Source: Aphidius gifuensis (Eukaryota > Arthropoda > Insecta > Hymenoptera > Braconidae). Taken from it: a DNA stretch of 64,000 bases. Position 1 is the stretch's first letter. Each line of letters begins with the position of its first letter. The position numbers were made by a program, and so were the translations under genes. Below, piece after piece: positions 34,060-46,744 of the stretch. The DNA lies in NCBI RefSeq assembly GCF_014905175.1, contig NC_057792.1, positions 9,114,001 to 9,178,000 of the forward strand. The letters are read 5' to 3'. Below the pieces are notes generated by a model. That model worked only from the letters and a program-made list of their open reading frames with translations. It was not told where the DNA came from and did not search any database.

Positions 34060-36148
34060 GGCGTAAGGCTTTGCCTCCCCCAAACTTACGCTTACTGTGG
34101 GGGGGAAGGTAGGACAAGATGGTAGTCAGCCAGGTTTACGACGATAGTCGATCCTAAATTTTTTTTCTCTCACACTAGCCATCTAGTAGATAGGAGGTTA
34201 TGATATTAATAATCTTATTTTAATTTTTCAAGCACTGACCATCCAGCATAAGGGGGCAGTAGTCAACTATGGAAAATTTGGAAGAATCTTGAGAATTGAA
34301 TGAGAATAACATTTCTAATCATCGTAACGATACATATTAATAATTTCTAATATTTAAAATTGTTATAGAACAAATCCAGTTGGAAATAAATTTAACTATA
34401 TGATAAATTAAGGACGGGTACACGAAGGAATGCAGCTGAAATTAATAACAATCATAAATTTTTTCTTTTATTATAGGAAAGGGACGTCCCTATAATCGAG
34501 CTCAATAATTACGAAGGGAAATAAAACTATCATTGCATGAATAATTTATGAAATTAATAACTATTTCTTTTTCCAAAAAGAAAAAAGGTGAGCAAACTTA
34601 CGCTTACTGTGGGGGTGAAAGATGAAGGGATAAAGTGTCTGACGAGACAACGGAATCCTGGTTATCTTTAAAAAGTATTGAAACAAGATGAAGGGACAAG
34701 GCGTCTGACGAGACGACGAAATCCTGGCTATCTTGAGAGAATATTAAAACAGTAGAAAAAAAAAAAAAAAAAAAAAAACACGATTGTTGTTTACTATTAG
34801 AAATAGCCTTTCTGTAAAATATTTTTTGTGGTCTCTCGAATAGTTGCTGCCTTCTTAGGAATGCAGTAACAATAAATATGAACGGTAATCAGGTTTGATA
34901 AACTCCCTGATCTTCGAATTTTTTTTATATAAATAAATAAGAAGTAGGTAAATAATAATGATAGTGGCCAAGAAAATAATTAAACAATTAAAAAGAATAG
35001 TAGAATTACAAAGAAACAAAAACTTAATATTCGGAAACAATCAGACAAATAAGCAAAATACGAAGATAAATTAATAACTGAATTAGAAACAGAGTAAGAA
35101 CCAAATTGAAGGAATAAATAATCTCTGAATTATTTATCCCTTCAAGTGGGATAATGTTACACAATAAAAAGTCTAAGCATGAAAAAATAAGTATCGGATA
35201 ATCGTAATTTTAAAAACAAGAAGTAGTCGTTAAGTAGGATAATAAAATTTATACATATGTTTAATGGTAATCATCAGCATCAGTCAACAATTCATCAAAC
35301 AACAAGAACGAGGTGACAACGAGATGACGTCAACAAAATACGTCGAGTGCTACCTTGTAACACAGGTACAATCGGTTGCAGACGATGATATAGTCTATGT
35401 ACCAGAGGGGAAGAATTTTCGAGTAAAGCAAGATATCATCGAAGGACATATACTAAGTCACCCACAACCTGACTCTGGAGGCGAATAATCACGACAAGGT
35501 AGACATTCATTGTGTACGCTATAAAAAGATGGTGGCAAAATTTCAATGGGTAAAGTTATGTATTTTGAGTATGAAGATAATGATTGGAGATTGAATATAA
35601 ACCCAATCAAACATTAACTGTCAACTCTGTGGTGCTGATCATACTGTTAAACATGAATAGCAGCTGCTAAATATAAAGCAAACCACGAGTCAACTCCAAA
35701 AAAAAAAAAAATCTACAAGAATGTTATTACCCAAAAAGTAAGGCCAACAACGTATCAAAATGACAATAAATCCAATTTTGCTAGAAAGAGCGCAGCTTGT
35801 AATCATAAAATAGCCATCCAACAAGTCAAGGTGCAAGAAAAAGTGGGGCAACTAGTTACCATTCGACTGCCAAGATATCATCAAGAAAAAGGAATCTCAA
35901 TCAATGTGAAATCGGTACCATGGAATTCGTGACTTCTAATGAGTTAATATAAATGAAAAAGAAAAAAATTTTTTTTTTCAAGAACGTCAAGAACTTCAAG
36001 ATCTTCCAAAACTTCAAGAACTTCTAGATTCAACTATAGATACTAAGAAAAAATGTAACCTAGAATTAAGGTAAAATAGGGATGTAAATAATTACGGAAT
36101 CGGGCGATAAGCACTGCGTTCCCTGAACGAAAGGTTTTACTGTGGGGG
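34060..36148 (+). pseudogene. LTR-retrotransposon-like relic
   Basis: Purine-rich ACTGTGGGGG polypurine-like tracts occur at about 34097, 34607 and 36151, the last just before a TGTAATGTCC LTR-like start. A degenerate zinc-knuckle-like CQLCGADHTVKH is at about 35610-35645. A 74-codon ORF at 35264-35488 (MTSTKYVECYLVTQ, VPEGKNFRVKQ) precedes it and is unrecognised. A direct repeat (GATGAAGGGA...GTCTGACGAGAC) occurs at 34623 and 34689. Many stops. Class and limits uncertain. Confidence 0.35.
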
Positions 36149-36159
36149 TGTAATGTCCT

Positions 36160-37215
36160 GCGGTAAGCGCCGAACTTTTTTTATTTTAGATAAATTGTAT
36201 TTTATAAAATTATATATTCAGGGTCCAATTGGATACCCCTAACTCCATCTTATGAATTATAAGGGTAACATTTAAGGGAGTAAACGCATCCCCGAACACC
36301 CCCGAATATTCCCGACCTACCCTACGGTCAGCTTGTGCCATTGACCCAGGATATCGATCAGTTCACTGGGATCTCTGATCCTGTGACTACCAGCTCTAAC
36401 TGCTTTAACTGCTTTAATAAGTGTTTTACAAAGTTTTAGAATAATTTTAAGAGCCACTAGCCGAAAACTGTAAGTTACATTTATCCAATATTTCATTGAT
36501 TTATTTTGCTTAAATATTTTTAAGTATCTTTACGTAATATTTGGTTACGCAAATTATTAATTTAAACTCATTAAAATCATACTGGATATAACTGGTAATA
36601 AATTTAGACCGCACGGTCTAAGTTGTCTTGTTCTTTTAAATTAAATTCAAGTGCATACTTTTTGTGTTAAATTATTTAATCAAATAAATATTGAATAAAG
36701 TAAATTATAGTTGGCCGATTTAAGCAAGAATTTGCTTGTTAAAAATATTTAATTATTTTAAATATAACAATCAACGACCTCGTGGTCATGAATTTGGTCT
36801 TAACTACGACCTGTAAAGTATAGTAAGGCGTTTTATGTAATTATTAAACCAAACAAATGTAAAAGTGAACTTCGTTATAATTTTATTGTAAATTCAGTGT
36901 TACACAAGTGCGTCAATTATCTCAAAGTCCACGTCGGTCCAAATTTAAATATGTTATACTCAACATCAATACTATTGGTAGACTTGTGGTATTTTCATAA
37001 TAAATTTACCATTTTATTTAACATTATATGTTTTGTGTTTGACTCAAGTTCTTATAAATTATTTGTGTTTAATTTGTGTACTATTCTCGCGTATTTTTCA
37101 GGTTCCTTTTTACTTCTCCCTACAATACGCAAATTAATATCTCCCTACCCTTCTTATGCGCCAAGGCCGCGCAGGAAAAACAGGGTTAATTAAAATAAAT
37201 GTCTAGTTGGATTAT
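36160..37215 (+). repeat. Possible LTR or 3' region of the relic
   Basis: It begins TGTAATGTCCTGCGGTAAGC directly after a polypurine-like tract. It is long, AT-rich and non-coding (the 98-codon ORF at 36897 shows no family). The right end is unclear; it stops before the Copia remnant. No second LTR copy is present in the window to confirm it. Confidence 0.3.
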
Positions 37216-37237
37216 TTTACAGGGCAATATTGATTGT

Positions 37238-38033
37238 CTAATAAATAATCCGGCTACGATATTTCAGTATGAAACAATCTTTTTTAATATGATTTGATTT
37301 ACCACAATGAAAACATTTCTTTTGACTTTTAAAGTTTGATCTACTTGAATTATTAAATTTACCCTTGAATCGTGGATTGAATTTATCTTTAAAATTACTT
37401 TTATTATTTAAATTTTTATTATCAGAAATATTTTTATCAGTTCGAGTATTAAGTGCTTTAGTACTTGTATCGCGAGCTTCATTTACTAACATCATTTCAT
37501 GTTGCAACAATTTTGTTTTTACTGTTTCTAAAGTTAAAACTTTTTCATCTAAATTATTCAGTGAGATTCTAACTGGCTCATATACTTTTCGCAATGATTT
37601 ATATGAATAAAGAATTTTTCCAGTATCAGCTAAAACCCCACCAGCATTTATTAATTCAGAAATTATGCCATCAAATGTTATGAAGTGTTGATTTAAATCA
37701 GTATTGTCTTTTATTTTAAAAGTCATTAATTTTTCGTGTAAATACATTTTTCTCGCGGAACTTTTGCTTTCATATTTTGCATCTAATATTTCAAATATTT
37801 TTTTAATTGTAACATTATCTTTAACGAATGACCAAACAACATCATCTAAATAAAAGCCGATCAATAATCTTGCCTTTTGATTTTTCCGAGTCCATCTGTC
37901 AGTAAGAATCTCAGGTATGTCTTCATCGATTACACTCAACAATCTTTTTGATTCTAATATGGCTCTAAAACGACTTTTTCACACTGAATAATCCTTTCCA
38001 TCAAATACTTTAATGCTTCTACTTGTCAACCCC
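37238..38033 (-). pseudogene. Copia-type retrotransposon gag with premature stop
   Basis: The minus strand starts MGLTSRSIKVFDGKDYS (ATG near 38033), and the next residues run into TGA at about 37978, where Copia gag normally has Trp. It then reopens for 234 codons with the UBN2-type capsid region (KIFEILDAKYES, KMYLHEKLM) and a CCHC zinc knuckle CFHCGKSNHIKKDC (residues about 211-224 of the reopened frame). The frame ends shortly after the knuckle; protease, integrase and RT are absent. Its leader, primer site and probable LTR lie to the right (39741-40066), separated by an inserted palindrome. The relic is inactive. Confidence 0.8.
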
Positions 38034-38165
38034 ATAATTAATATTTTTATCTGTTTATAATTAGCTCAAGGAAATTTAATTTAGAATAAAAAAAATTATT
38101 ATTAATTTTTAAATCAAACAAACAAAACAAAATTTATATTTTTCAAACACTTCATTTGTCTATGA

Positions 38166-39419
38166 GGCATTCCATGTCAACTCACAGGGTTTTTTCCCCT
38201 CTTAGATTTGAAAACTAATATCATTTTTGGGTTCGTCATCGAGTCAGATGTACCTCCGATTTTTTTTTCTTATTTTTACCATTAACAACCCCTGCGGTAG
38301 AATCAAAAAACATCCCCATCGCGAGAGTAAACTACGATTTTCCCATTTTTTAAAATTCTGATTTTTTTACTGTAAATAGTAGAGCACAAGATTAGCTTAA
38401 TTTCTAAATTTCATCATGGGGTAACGATGGGTTCATTATAAAAATTTTTTTTTTCCATGTAAAAATAACTAAAATCACTCAAGATCATATCCCAGTCAAT
38501 ATGTTTTTTATTTGTTTCTTATAGGAAATTTTCTCACGATTACGCAAAAACACGGAAAAAACTCCCACGCATGCGCAAAGTGGTTGAAAATCGAGTTAAA
38601 ATAACGATGAAACGGATGTTTATCGGTTATATATTGTGCAGTTATTAAAATAATCATTAATTCTAAAATTCAATAATGGTGATCGATAAAACTCGTCAAG
38701 GAAAAAAAAATGTCCTAATAAAAATTTGACATCTTGAATAAATATTGATTGTTTAGCTATAATTACAGCTATAGTAAAACATATAACGGCTAAGTAAATC
38801 GTATGCAAGTTTTGAAAAAATAACGGTAGGTCGAAAACTATTCGAGATATCGAAATTTTGATTAGGACATTTTTTTCTCTCTGACGAGTTTTACCGATCG
38901 CCATTATTGAATTTTAGAATTGATCGTTATTTTCATGGCTGTACGATATATAACCGATAAATAGCCATTTTTTCGATAATTCAACTTGATTTTTAACAGC
39001 TTTGCGCATGCGTGGGAATTTTTTTCGTATTTTTCCCGTAATCGTGAGGAAATTTTCTATAAGAAACAAAAAAAAAAACCTGTTGTTTGGGATATGATCT
39101 TGCCTGATTTTAGTAATTTTCACATGGAAAAAAAAAATTTTTATAATGAACCCATCGTTATCCCATGATGAAATTTGAAAATTAAGCTAATCTTGTGCTC
39201 TACTATTTACAGTAAAAAAATCAGAATTTTAAAAAATGGCGAAATCGTAGTTTACTCTTGTGAAGGAGGTGTTTTTTGATTCTGGCCCGGCGGTTAATGA
39301 TGTTAAAAATAAAAAAAAAATCAGAGGTACATCTGAGTCGATGACTAACTCAAAAAAAATATTTGTCTTCGAATCTGAGAGGGTGAGGGAAAAAACCCTG
39401 TGAGTTGACATGGAATGCC
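38166..39419. mobile_element. 1.25-kb nearly perfect palindrome (fold-back element)
   Basis: The left arm begins GGCATTCCATGTCAACTCAC and the right arm ends with the complement. Complementarity continues almost to the centre (about 38790), with mismatches and small indels. The GTGGG / CGCATGCG segment and ATCATGGGGTAACGATGGG occur in both arms. Nothing in it encodes a recognised protein; the ORFs at 38620, 38914, 38986 and 39229 are arm translations. It sits between the Copia primer site and gag, so it inserted into that element. Confidence 0.8.
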
Positions 39420-39740
39420 CCCTATATATATATATAGTTACCAATTAAATGTTTTTATATAACCCATCTTTGTTTCACAAACACTATTATAATAAGGAAA
39501 TTATTAAAATATATAATATATAATCTTTCAATTTATAAAAGAGAAAAAAAAATAAGTCACACTTGTTTGTTCTTCTTATCTTCTTTTAATCAATTTAAAT
39601 TTTCTTTTTTTTTATTTTTCACAAAAAATTTAAATAATTAAATGTATTAATTTTATTCACTTCACATAAAAATATTATATTAAAAGTTTATTTTATTTTA
39701 TTTTTATAATACGCGAGTGGCGTAACCCATAGGCACGTAG

Positions 39741-39755
39741 CCTGGGCCCATAACC
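39741..39755 (-). other. Copia primer binding site (initiator tRNA-Met half molecule)
   Basis: The minus strand reads GGTTATGGGCCCAGG, complementary to the anticodon-region sequence CTGGGCCCATAACC of eukaryotic initiator tRNA-Met. Copia elements prime from this tRNA half. It directly follows a TAACA end on the same strand as the gag remnant. Confidence 0.7.
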
Positions 39756-40066
39756 TGTTAGAATTTATAGCTTATATTTTTATTATTCATTTGAATAATT
39801 ATTTATTAAATTAGGAATAATATGAGAGTAATTATTTAAGGTATATAAAATGAGGTAGACTTTAAACTAATTAATTATTTTCTTTAATCAAAAGCTACGT
39901 ATAGGGAGATCGTGTCAATGCTTATGTGTACTAGACAAGAGTCCCAATTAGACTGACTCACAAAATTATATATCGACATAATATTAATTCTTTATTCCTT
40001 TGTCAAAATCCCTAACCCCTCCGACGCTTTGGAAATTCACACATTATTCCTACTGTTCTTGTGACA
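39756..40066 (-). repeat. Probable Copia 5' LTR
   Basis: On the minus strand it starts TGTCACAAGAACAGTAGG (40066) and ends TTCTAACA (39756), directly before the primer site. The 311-bp length is normal for Copia LTRs. A TATATA-type box occurs (TTTTATATACC, about 39845). The left limit is inferred from the TG...CA rule; no second LTR is in the window for comparison. Confidence 0.45.
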
Positions 40067-40598
40067 TAAAGTTATTTTTTCGTACAGTGAAAAAGTACCT
40101 CAAAAAAGACTGTTTATAAACAAAGCTGCATATCCCGCTTTCTCATACTATGTGTCTTCATTCACTAACTTTACAATTCAAGTTAGGTCTATCTAAGTTA
40201 AATTTAGGTAGGCCCGGTTGCCTCGCGCGTCAGCGAGCGAAGAGGAGTTGCTGGGTCATTTCGGGCAGCTTGGGCCTCAGGGCGCAAGGCTACCAACCAT
40301 GTAAATTAGAAGTTTAAGTAGTCGCTAGCGCCAAAATAGACAAGACGTGGGTTTAAAAGTTTGCCGTCAGTAAGTCATAGTAATAGCTGACGTAACGCGA
40401 TGAATTTAAATAAAAAATTGTTTCTTGGTGTTACCATGGGAAATCACAATTTAATATATCCTTGTTTTGTTGCCGATCTAAAGAATTTTAAAGTTTGTCA
40501 CGTCGTCAGCAGCTCAGAAGACCAATAATTTTTCCGATTTTTCTTTTTATATTTTGGTGAAATACAATAAAACTAAATATTTATATGTTTCAAGGTTC
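40067..40598. other. Non-coding with GC-rich patch
   Basis: 40206-40330 is a GC-rich patch (GGCCCGGTTGCCTCGCGCGT...) of unknown origin. No gene recognised. Confidence 0.4.
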
Positions 40599-43500
40599 CC
40601 TGGTAGAAATACTCCGTCGGGTCGACATATGGTTCGACTTATTAAGTCGGCGGTAAAGTCGACCCAATGTCGGCCGTATGTCGGTACAATGTCGAACTTG
40701 CCCGTTTGTCGTCGTTAAATCGAGGTTATGGTATTTGAAAAAAAAAAAATTCCTAGCATGGTTTTTATTAAAATGACATTATCGGCAGCGGTATTTTATT
40801 TATTATTAGATAAATGAACTACATGTATTTTATTTATTGAATGAATAAGTTGTATGTATTTTATTTATTTAAAAAATGAGATACATCAAAATTATTCTTT
40901 GAAAATGAAAATTTCCAAGAAAAGCTGCAGCTAAGGAGAAGATGTAGCTAAGGAATTAATGTGACTAAGGAATTCTTTCCTTGAAACATAATTCTTAGCT
41001 ACTGCTTTTCCTTGGACATTTGTATTTTAAGAAAAAAAATTTACATGTATTTTATTTATAAAATAAATAAAAAATGGCTAAGGAAAAGCAGTAGCTAAAG
41101 AAAAGATGTAGCTAAGGAATTAATGTGACTAAGGAATTCTTTCCTTGAAACATAATTTTTTGGCAACATTAATTCCTTAGCCACATTAATTCCTTAGCTA
41201 CTGCTTTTCCTTGGACATTTGTATTTTGAAAAAAAAAATTTACATGTATTTTATTTATAAAATAAATAAAAAATGTCCAAGGAAAAGCAGTAGCTAAGGA
41301 AAAGATGTAGCTAAGGAATTAATGTGACTAAGGAATTCTTTCCTTGAAACATAGATTTTTGGCAACATTAATTCTTTAGCCACATTAATTCCTTAGCTAC
41401 TGCTTTTCCTTGGACATTTGTATTTTTGAAAAATAAATTTACATGTATTTTATTTATAAAATAAATAAAAAATGGCTAAGGAAAAGCAGTAGCTAAGGAA
41501 AAGATGTAGCTAAGGAATTAATGTGACTAAGGAATTCTTTCCTTGAAACATAATTCTTAGCTACTGCTTTTCCTTGGACATTTGTATTTTAAGAAAAAAA
41601 ATTTACATGTATTTTATTTATAAAATAAATAAAAATGTCCCAGGAAGAGCAGATGTAGCTAAGGAATTAATGTGACTAAGGAATTCTTTCCTTGAAACAT
41701 AATTCTTTGGCAACATTAATTCCTTAGCTACTGCTTTCCCTTGGACATTTTTTATTTATTTTATAAATAAAATACATGTAAATTTATTTTTTTAAAATAC
41801 AAATGTCCAAGAAAAAGCAGTAGCTAAAGAAAAGATGTAGCTAAGGAATTAATGTGACTAAGGAATTTTTCCGAAAACATATTCTTAAAATATTATCCTT
41901 TGAGTCATTAATTCTTTAGCTACTGCTTTTCCTTGGACATTTGTATTTTAAAAAAAATTTACATGTTTTTATATATAAAATAAAAAAATGTACAAGGAAA
42001 AGCAGTAGCTAGCTAAGAATTAATGTGAATTAAGTGAATTATTTCCTTGAAACATATTTTTGGCAACCTAATTCTTAGCTACACCTTTTTCCTTCAGCTA
42101 CTGCTTTCCCTTGGACATTTTTATTTATTTTAAAAATAAAATATGTATTTTATTTTTTAAAATAAAAATGTCCAGGAAAAGCAGTAGCTAAGGAAAAATG
42201 TAGCTAAGGAATAATGTGACTAAGGAATTATTTCCTTGAAACATAATTCTTTTGGCAACCTCAATTCTTAATATTTTTTTCTCTTAGCTAAAGCTCGGAC
42301 ATTTGTATTTTAAAAAAATTTACATGTATTTTATTTATAAATAAAATAAAAATGTTCAAGTAGTAGCTATAGAAAAAATGTAGCTAAGGGATTAAGGCTG
42401 CCAAAAAATTATGTTTCAAAGAATTAATTTCCTGAGTCATTATTTGTTCCTTAGCTACTGCTTTTCTTGGACATTTTTTTTATTTACATATTTTATAAAT
42501 AAAATACATGTAAATTTTATTTTTAAAAATAAAAATGTCCGAGAAAAAGCAGTTATGAATTAATAAGGAATTATATCCTTAAACCCTTCCTTTATTACTG
42601 CTTTTTCTTGGACATTTCTTATTTATTCTAAAAATAAAATGCATCTGAATTTAAAAAGTTTTTCAAACCAAATGTCCAAGGAAAAGCAGTAGCTAAAGAA
42701 AAGATGTAGCTAAGGGAATTGAGGCCTCAAAGAATATGTTTTAAACAAATAATTCCTTAGTCGAACATTAATTCTTTTCAGCTACATCTTCTCTCCTTAT
42801 ATAGTTATTTTGCCTTGGACATTTGTATTTAAAAATAAATTTATATGTATTTATTTATGAAGAATAAAAATGTCCTAAGGAAGCAGTTAGGAATTAATGT
42901 TGCCAAAGAATTATGTTTCGCTGAAATAATTCTTTGGTCACATTAATTCCTTAGCTTATCCTTCTTAGCTACTGCTTTTCTTGGACATTTTTTCTATTTT
43001 ATATATAAAAACATGTGAATTTATTTTTATTTTTAAAAATAAATGTTCAGGAAAAGCAGTAGCTAAGGGAATTAATGTGGCTAAGGGATTATGTTGCCAA
43101 AAATTATGTTTCAAGTGAAAGAATTCTTAGTCACATTAATTCCTTAGCTACATCTTTTTTCAGTTAATTGCTTTTTCCTATTTTTTATTTTATTTTATAA
43201 ATAAAATACATGAAATTTTTTTAAAACAAATGTTCTTGTATGTATAAAAGCTAATGAAAAATGTAGCTAAGGAATAATGTTGCTAAAAATATGTTTCAAG
43301 GAAAGAATTCTTTTTTAGTCACACATTAATTCCTTAGCTATTTTTAGCTACTGCTTTTCCTGTAGCCATTTTTATTTGTTTTTAAAATAAAATATTACAT
43401 GTAAATTTTTTTTAAATAAAATGTCCAGGAAAAGCAGTAGCTATAAATTAATGTTAAAAGTAATTATGTCATGTTAAATTCCTTAGTCACATTAATTCCT

Positions 43501-43834
43501 TAGCTACATCTTCTCCTTAGCTACTGCTTTTCGGAAATTAATTTTTAAAAAATAATTTGATATTTTATTTTTAAATAAATAAAATGGTTGGATAGCAACT
43601 TTTAAAGATTCAATAAATAAAATACATGTAGTTTATTTATCTAATAATAAAAATTGCCAGCATAATGCCTATTTTAAATGTTCCTTGCTAGGACATTTTT
43701 TTCAAAATACCATAACCTCGATTTAACGACGAAAAAATTATGTCTACATTGTACTCAATATTAAGTACTTAATATTTAACACTTTTGAATTCCTTGACTT
43801 AACTATGTTTATAACTAAAAATATTTCTACCAGG
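40599..43834. mobile_element. 3.2-kb TIR element filled with hairpin-monomer array
   Basis: The ends are CCTGGTAGAAATACTCCG (40599) and ATATTTCTACCAGG (to 43834). A second inverted block, TCGTTAAATCGAGGTTATGG (about 40713) and its complement (about 43705-43730), shows that the terminal repeats extend over 100 bp. All of the interior from about 40915 to 43560 is tandem hairpin monomers. No transposase is present. The small element at 21771-21886 has the same ends. No convincing TSD. Confidence 0.75.
40915..43560. repeat. Tandem array of about 14 palindromic monomers (about 185 bp)
   Basis: Each monomer has a left arm TGTCCAAGGAAAAGCAGTAG, continuing CTAAGGAAAAGATGTAGC and TAAGGAATTAATGTG, then a loop with TTTCCTTGAAACATAATT. 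A right arm, complementary to the left, ends CTACTGCTTTTCCTTGGACA. Monomers are joined by ACATGTATTTTATTTATAAAATAAATAAA-type linkers. Copies on the left (41060-41640) are nearly identical; those on the right (42300-43560) are more eroded. Every unit could fold into a long stem. Confidence 0.9.
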
Positions 43835-44067
43835 TTGTCGTTTAAATAATAAAGCACCAAACTCAAAACATTATTATTACCATTGGTGATAATCAAAATA
43901 ATTGTTATGCAGTTTATGCCGTTTGCCATGAAAGTATGTCAAAGAGTCTATATTTCATGATACAAGGAATATTTCCTTGACTTCTGCAATACCCGTCAAA
44001 ACGGATTTTTCCTTTTATACGGTAAAAGTTTTTTCAATAGAGTTATCTATTTGAAAAAATTTCAATA

Positions 44068-44323
44068 CAGTATAATCTCTCTATAATGACATTCTCTATA
44101 GTGACATCGAGCGTCAAAAAAACATGAATTTTTCCACAATACAGAATGTCCCTTTACCAGCGGTACGGCGTGTGACGTAGTATATTATTTTTTTTTCATT
44201 TCTATTTATTATTCAACTGTCGCGCTCACTCATTCCCTTTAGACTTCTGGAATATGTAGACGCCTCTACTATTAATTCCTTGAGAATTTTTTCAATTATT
44301 TCACCATAGAGAGATTATACTAG
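44068..44323. mobile_element. Tc1/mariner (pogo-like) MITE
   Basis: About 256 bp with ends CAGTATAATCTCTCTATAAT and CCATAGAGAGATTATACTAG, flanked by TA on both sides (44066-44067, 44324-44325). The TA target and CAGTATAAT end fit pogo/Tc1-mariner. Non-coding. Confidence 0.7.
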
Positions 44324-44799
44324 TATTTTATTCCACGAAATAATTTATTTACCTTTACATTTGACAAGTATCCCAAAAATATATCAAAATAAATATATAC
44401 AGAAGTGAAGTTATTATTCCTAATATTCAAAAATATTTAGAAAATTATTTCATAAGGATATAGTGTTTCTTGGCTAAAATTAATATAATACGCATGTATA
44501 TTTCTTTTGATATTCAAATTTATAATTCACATCAACCGAGGATATATATACGAAATAACAAACAAGAAAGAAACTAAAATACAGGTAAGATATATATATA
44601 TATTCTACCATCTAATTATACTTGTATATGTATGTATATATACTTTGAAATATATCTCAAATATATATATGATATAGTGTATATTATATTAAAATATAAA
44701 AATTTTCAATAATAAATAAATTATATATGTACAAGTATATATGTTTACATTAAAAATTTCTATTTAAATTACATTAAATGAATATGCATTTAATCTACT

Positions 44800-45350
44800 T
44801 TATTATTTATTTATGATCAAAAATACATTAGATTTATTTAAATTATTATTTATTTATAATATTTATTAGTTATTGTCGATCGACTAACAGTCGAGTGTTG
44901 TCGTTGAATTGGCAAAAAAAATAGAAAAAAATTTCAATTGGTGTAAGTCTATACAGTCAAGTTTTGAACTTTATTTAATCGGAAAAGAAAGTTCTATTTA
45001 TTTATTCATCAATTCCATGTCATTTTTTCCTTAACTTAGACAACATGTTATTATATATATATATCTGTATAAATATATTGTATTAAAAATATAAATTATA
45101 GAATAATAATAAATGAAAATTTATAAGATTTAAGATATATGTAATATGTATACATTAAAATTTATTAAAAAATATGACGAATACATGGTTGTCGAATATA
45201 TGCAGCATATATCTACTTTATTATGATCAAAAATTTATCAGATTCTTTTAATCTATTATTTATTTATAAGATTTATTGATTATTATCGATCGACTAACAG
45301 TCGAGTGTTGAAACTTTATTGAATTGGCAAAAAAATAATCAGAAAAAATT
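44800..45350. repeat. Direct repeat, about 405-bp spacing
   Basis: The block TCTACTTTATTA...TCGATCGACTAACAGTCGAGTGTTG...GAATTGGCAAAAAAA at about 44797-44935 recurs at about 45208-45345 with small changes. A third, partial CTATCGGTCGACTACTAGTCAAG lies at 45392-45415. Non-coding. Confidence 0.65.
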
Positions 45351-45503
45351 TAAACTACGTATTTTCACCTTTTTTATATGTATTCAACTGCTATCGGTCG
45401 ACTACTAGTCAAGTGTTTGAACTTTCTTTAATATATATTCAATATTATCCTTTATCTATTATAGTTGACATAAGTTCAAACATGATAATAAATAAAATTA
45501 ATA

Positions 45504-46742
45504 TTATGTCATCAGTTCATAACGGTTTGGCAAACGATATGCGTATATTTTATTTAATTTGTCGGATTCTAGTATGACAATTTTTTCGATTATTGATTCT
45601 ATTTCAATCACATGCATGTTATCGTCTATTCTTTTCAATAATATATACTGATTTAAATAATTATCACCAAGAATCGACTGTTTCGATCTTGAGAAATATT
45701 TTCCTGCAGCGTAAACCAGTTCATCCACAACTAAAAAACATTCAATTTCAAATATTTCATCATTTGTTAAAATAACTGTATAGATATTTCTTTTTTTCAC
45801 TCGTTTATAATTGGAACTATGAATAATTTATTTATTATTGCTCGTGAAAAACATAATATTTTTGCACTATCAGGTATATTAAAATTCATACGTTTGAATG
45901 GCAAAGAATAATTTTTTGGCAGTTCATGAATTTTTGATGGTTTACCGATCATATGAATATTTTCTCTTATAGTTATACGAATTTTTGGCCATGTTTTCTT
46001 TTCCATTACCCTATCGAGACATTTTTTTTGTTTGCGTGACATGCTACTCCAACAGAAATTTCTAAGTTGTGAGACTACAGATACCATTCTAAAAGTATCA
46101 CAAATTTGTAGAGCAACTCCATTCGAACTATGAATGTAATTCAATAAAACTTGCATATAGTCCTCGTACCTAAAAGTACTCTGTGTAAATAATGGACCCC
46201 AATTTAGTACACTTTGCGGCAAATGTAATAATAAATGACAGTTGAATGATATAAATTCTTCTCTATATAATTTACTAATACCTGTTACGAATTCAGTTAA
46301 ATAATTTTCTGCTTTAACGATTTCTGTTTTCAAAATATTTTTTTTTATCAAAATATAAATTGCTTTTGTCAATAAACTCCAGTGTTTCAAATATGCATTG
46401 TCGAGTTTTAGTTCTTTAAGTATTGGTAAGGAATAACACAACAACCACATAACCCATTCATGACCTTTCCAAAATTTGCATACAGATATAGATCTAGGGG
46501 TACGTGATACGTCCAGAGATGGTTTTATATATTTCAATATTTCATCAATTTTGTCAACATGGTTTCCAATATGATATGGCTTTCTTTCAGTCCCATTTGT
46601 AACAGGACTTATCCACAAATTCGTAAATGACCTAGTCACACCTAACGCTACTGCATGCAACCAGTCAACGTCCAGATTTGATATAATATCAAAACCTGGT
46701 ATATCACTTAAAATAGATTTCCCTTTTATCCCTCTTATTTTT
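45504..46742 (-). pseudogene. CACTA/EnSpm-like transposase C-terminal remnant
   Basis: Reading leftwards from about 46742: SDIPGFDIISNLDVDWLHAV then ALGVTRSFTNLW; later FISFNCHLLLHLPQSVLNWG, then GPLFTQSTFRYEDYMQVLLN. This matches the DUF4218-like region found C-terminal in CACTA/EnSpm and related transposases. The frame stops at 45797 (TGA) and continues one base shifted to 45504 (TVILTNDEIFEIECF... RYELMT). The N-terminal catalytic region is absent; upstream a TGA closes the frame at about 46743. The frameshift lies beside a run of seven T. No ends of the element were identified. Confidence 0.65.
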
Positions 46743-46744
46743 AT

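Noticed and set aside
36897..37193. 98-codon ORF
   Set aside because: Hydrophobic AT-driven text in a probable LTR region. No motif recognised.
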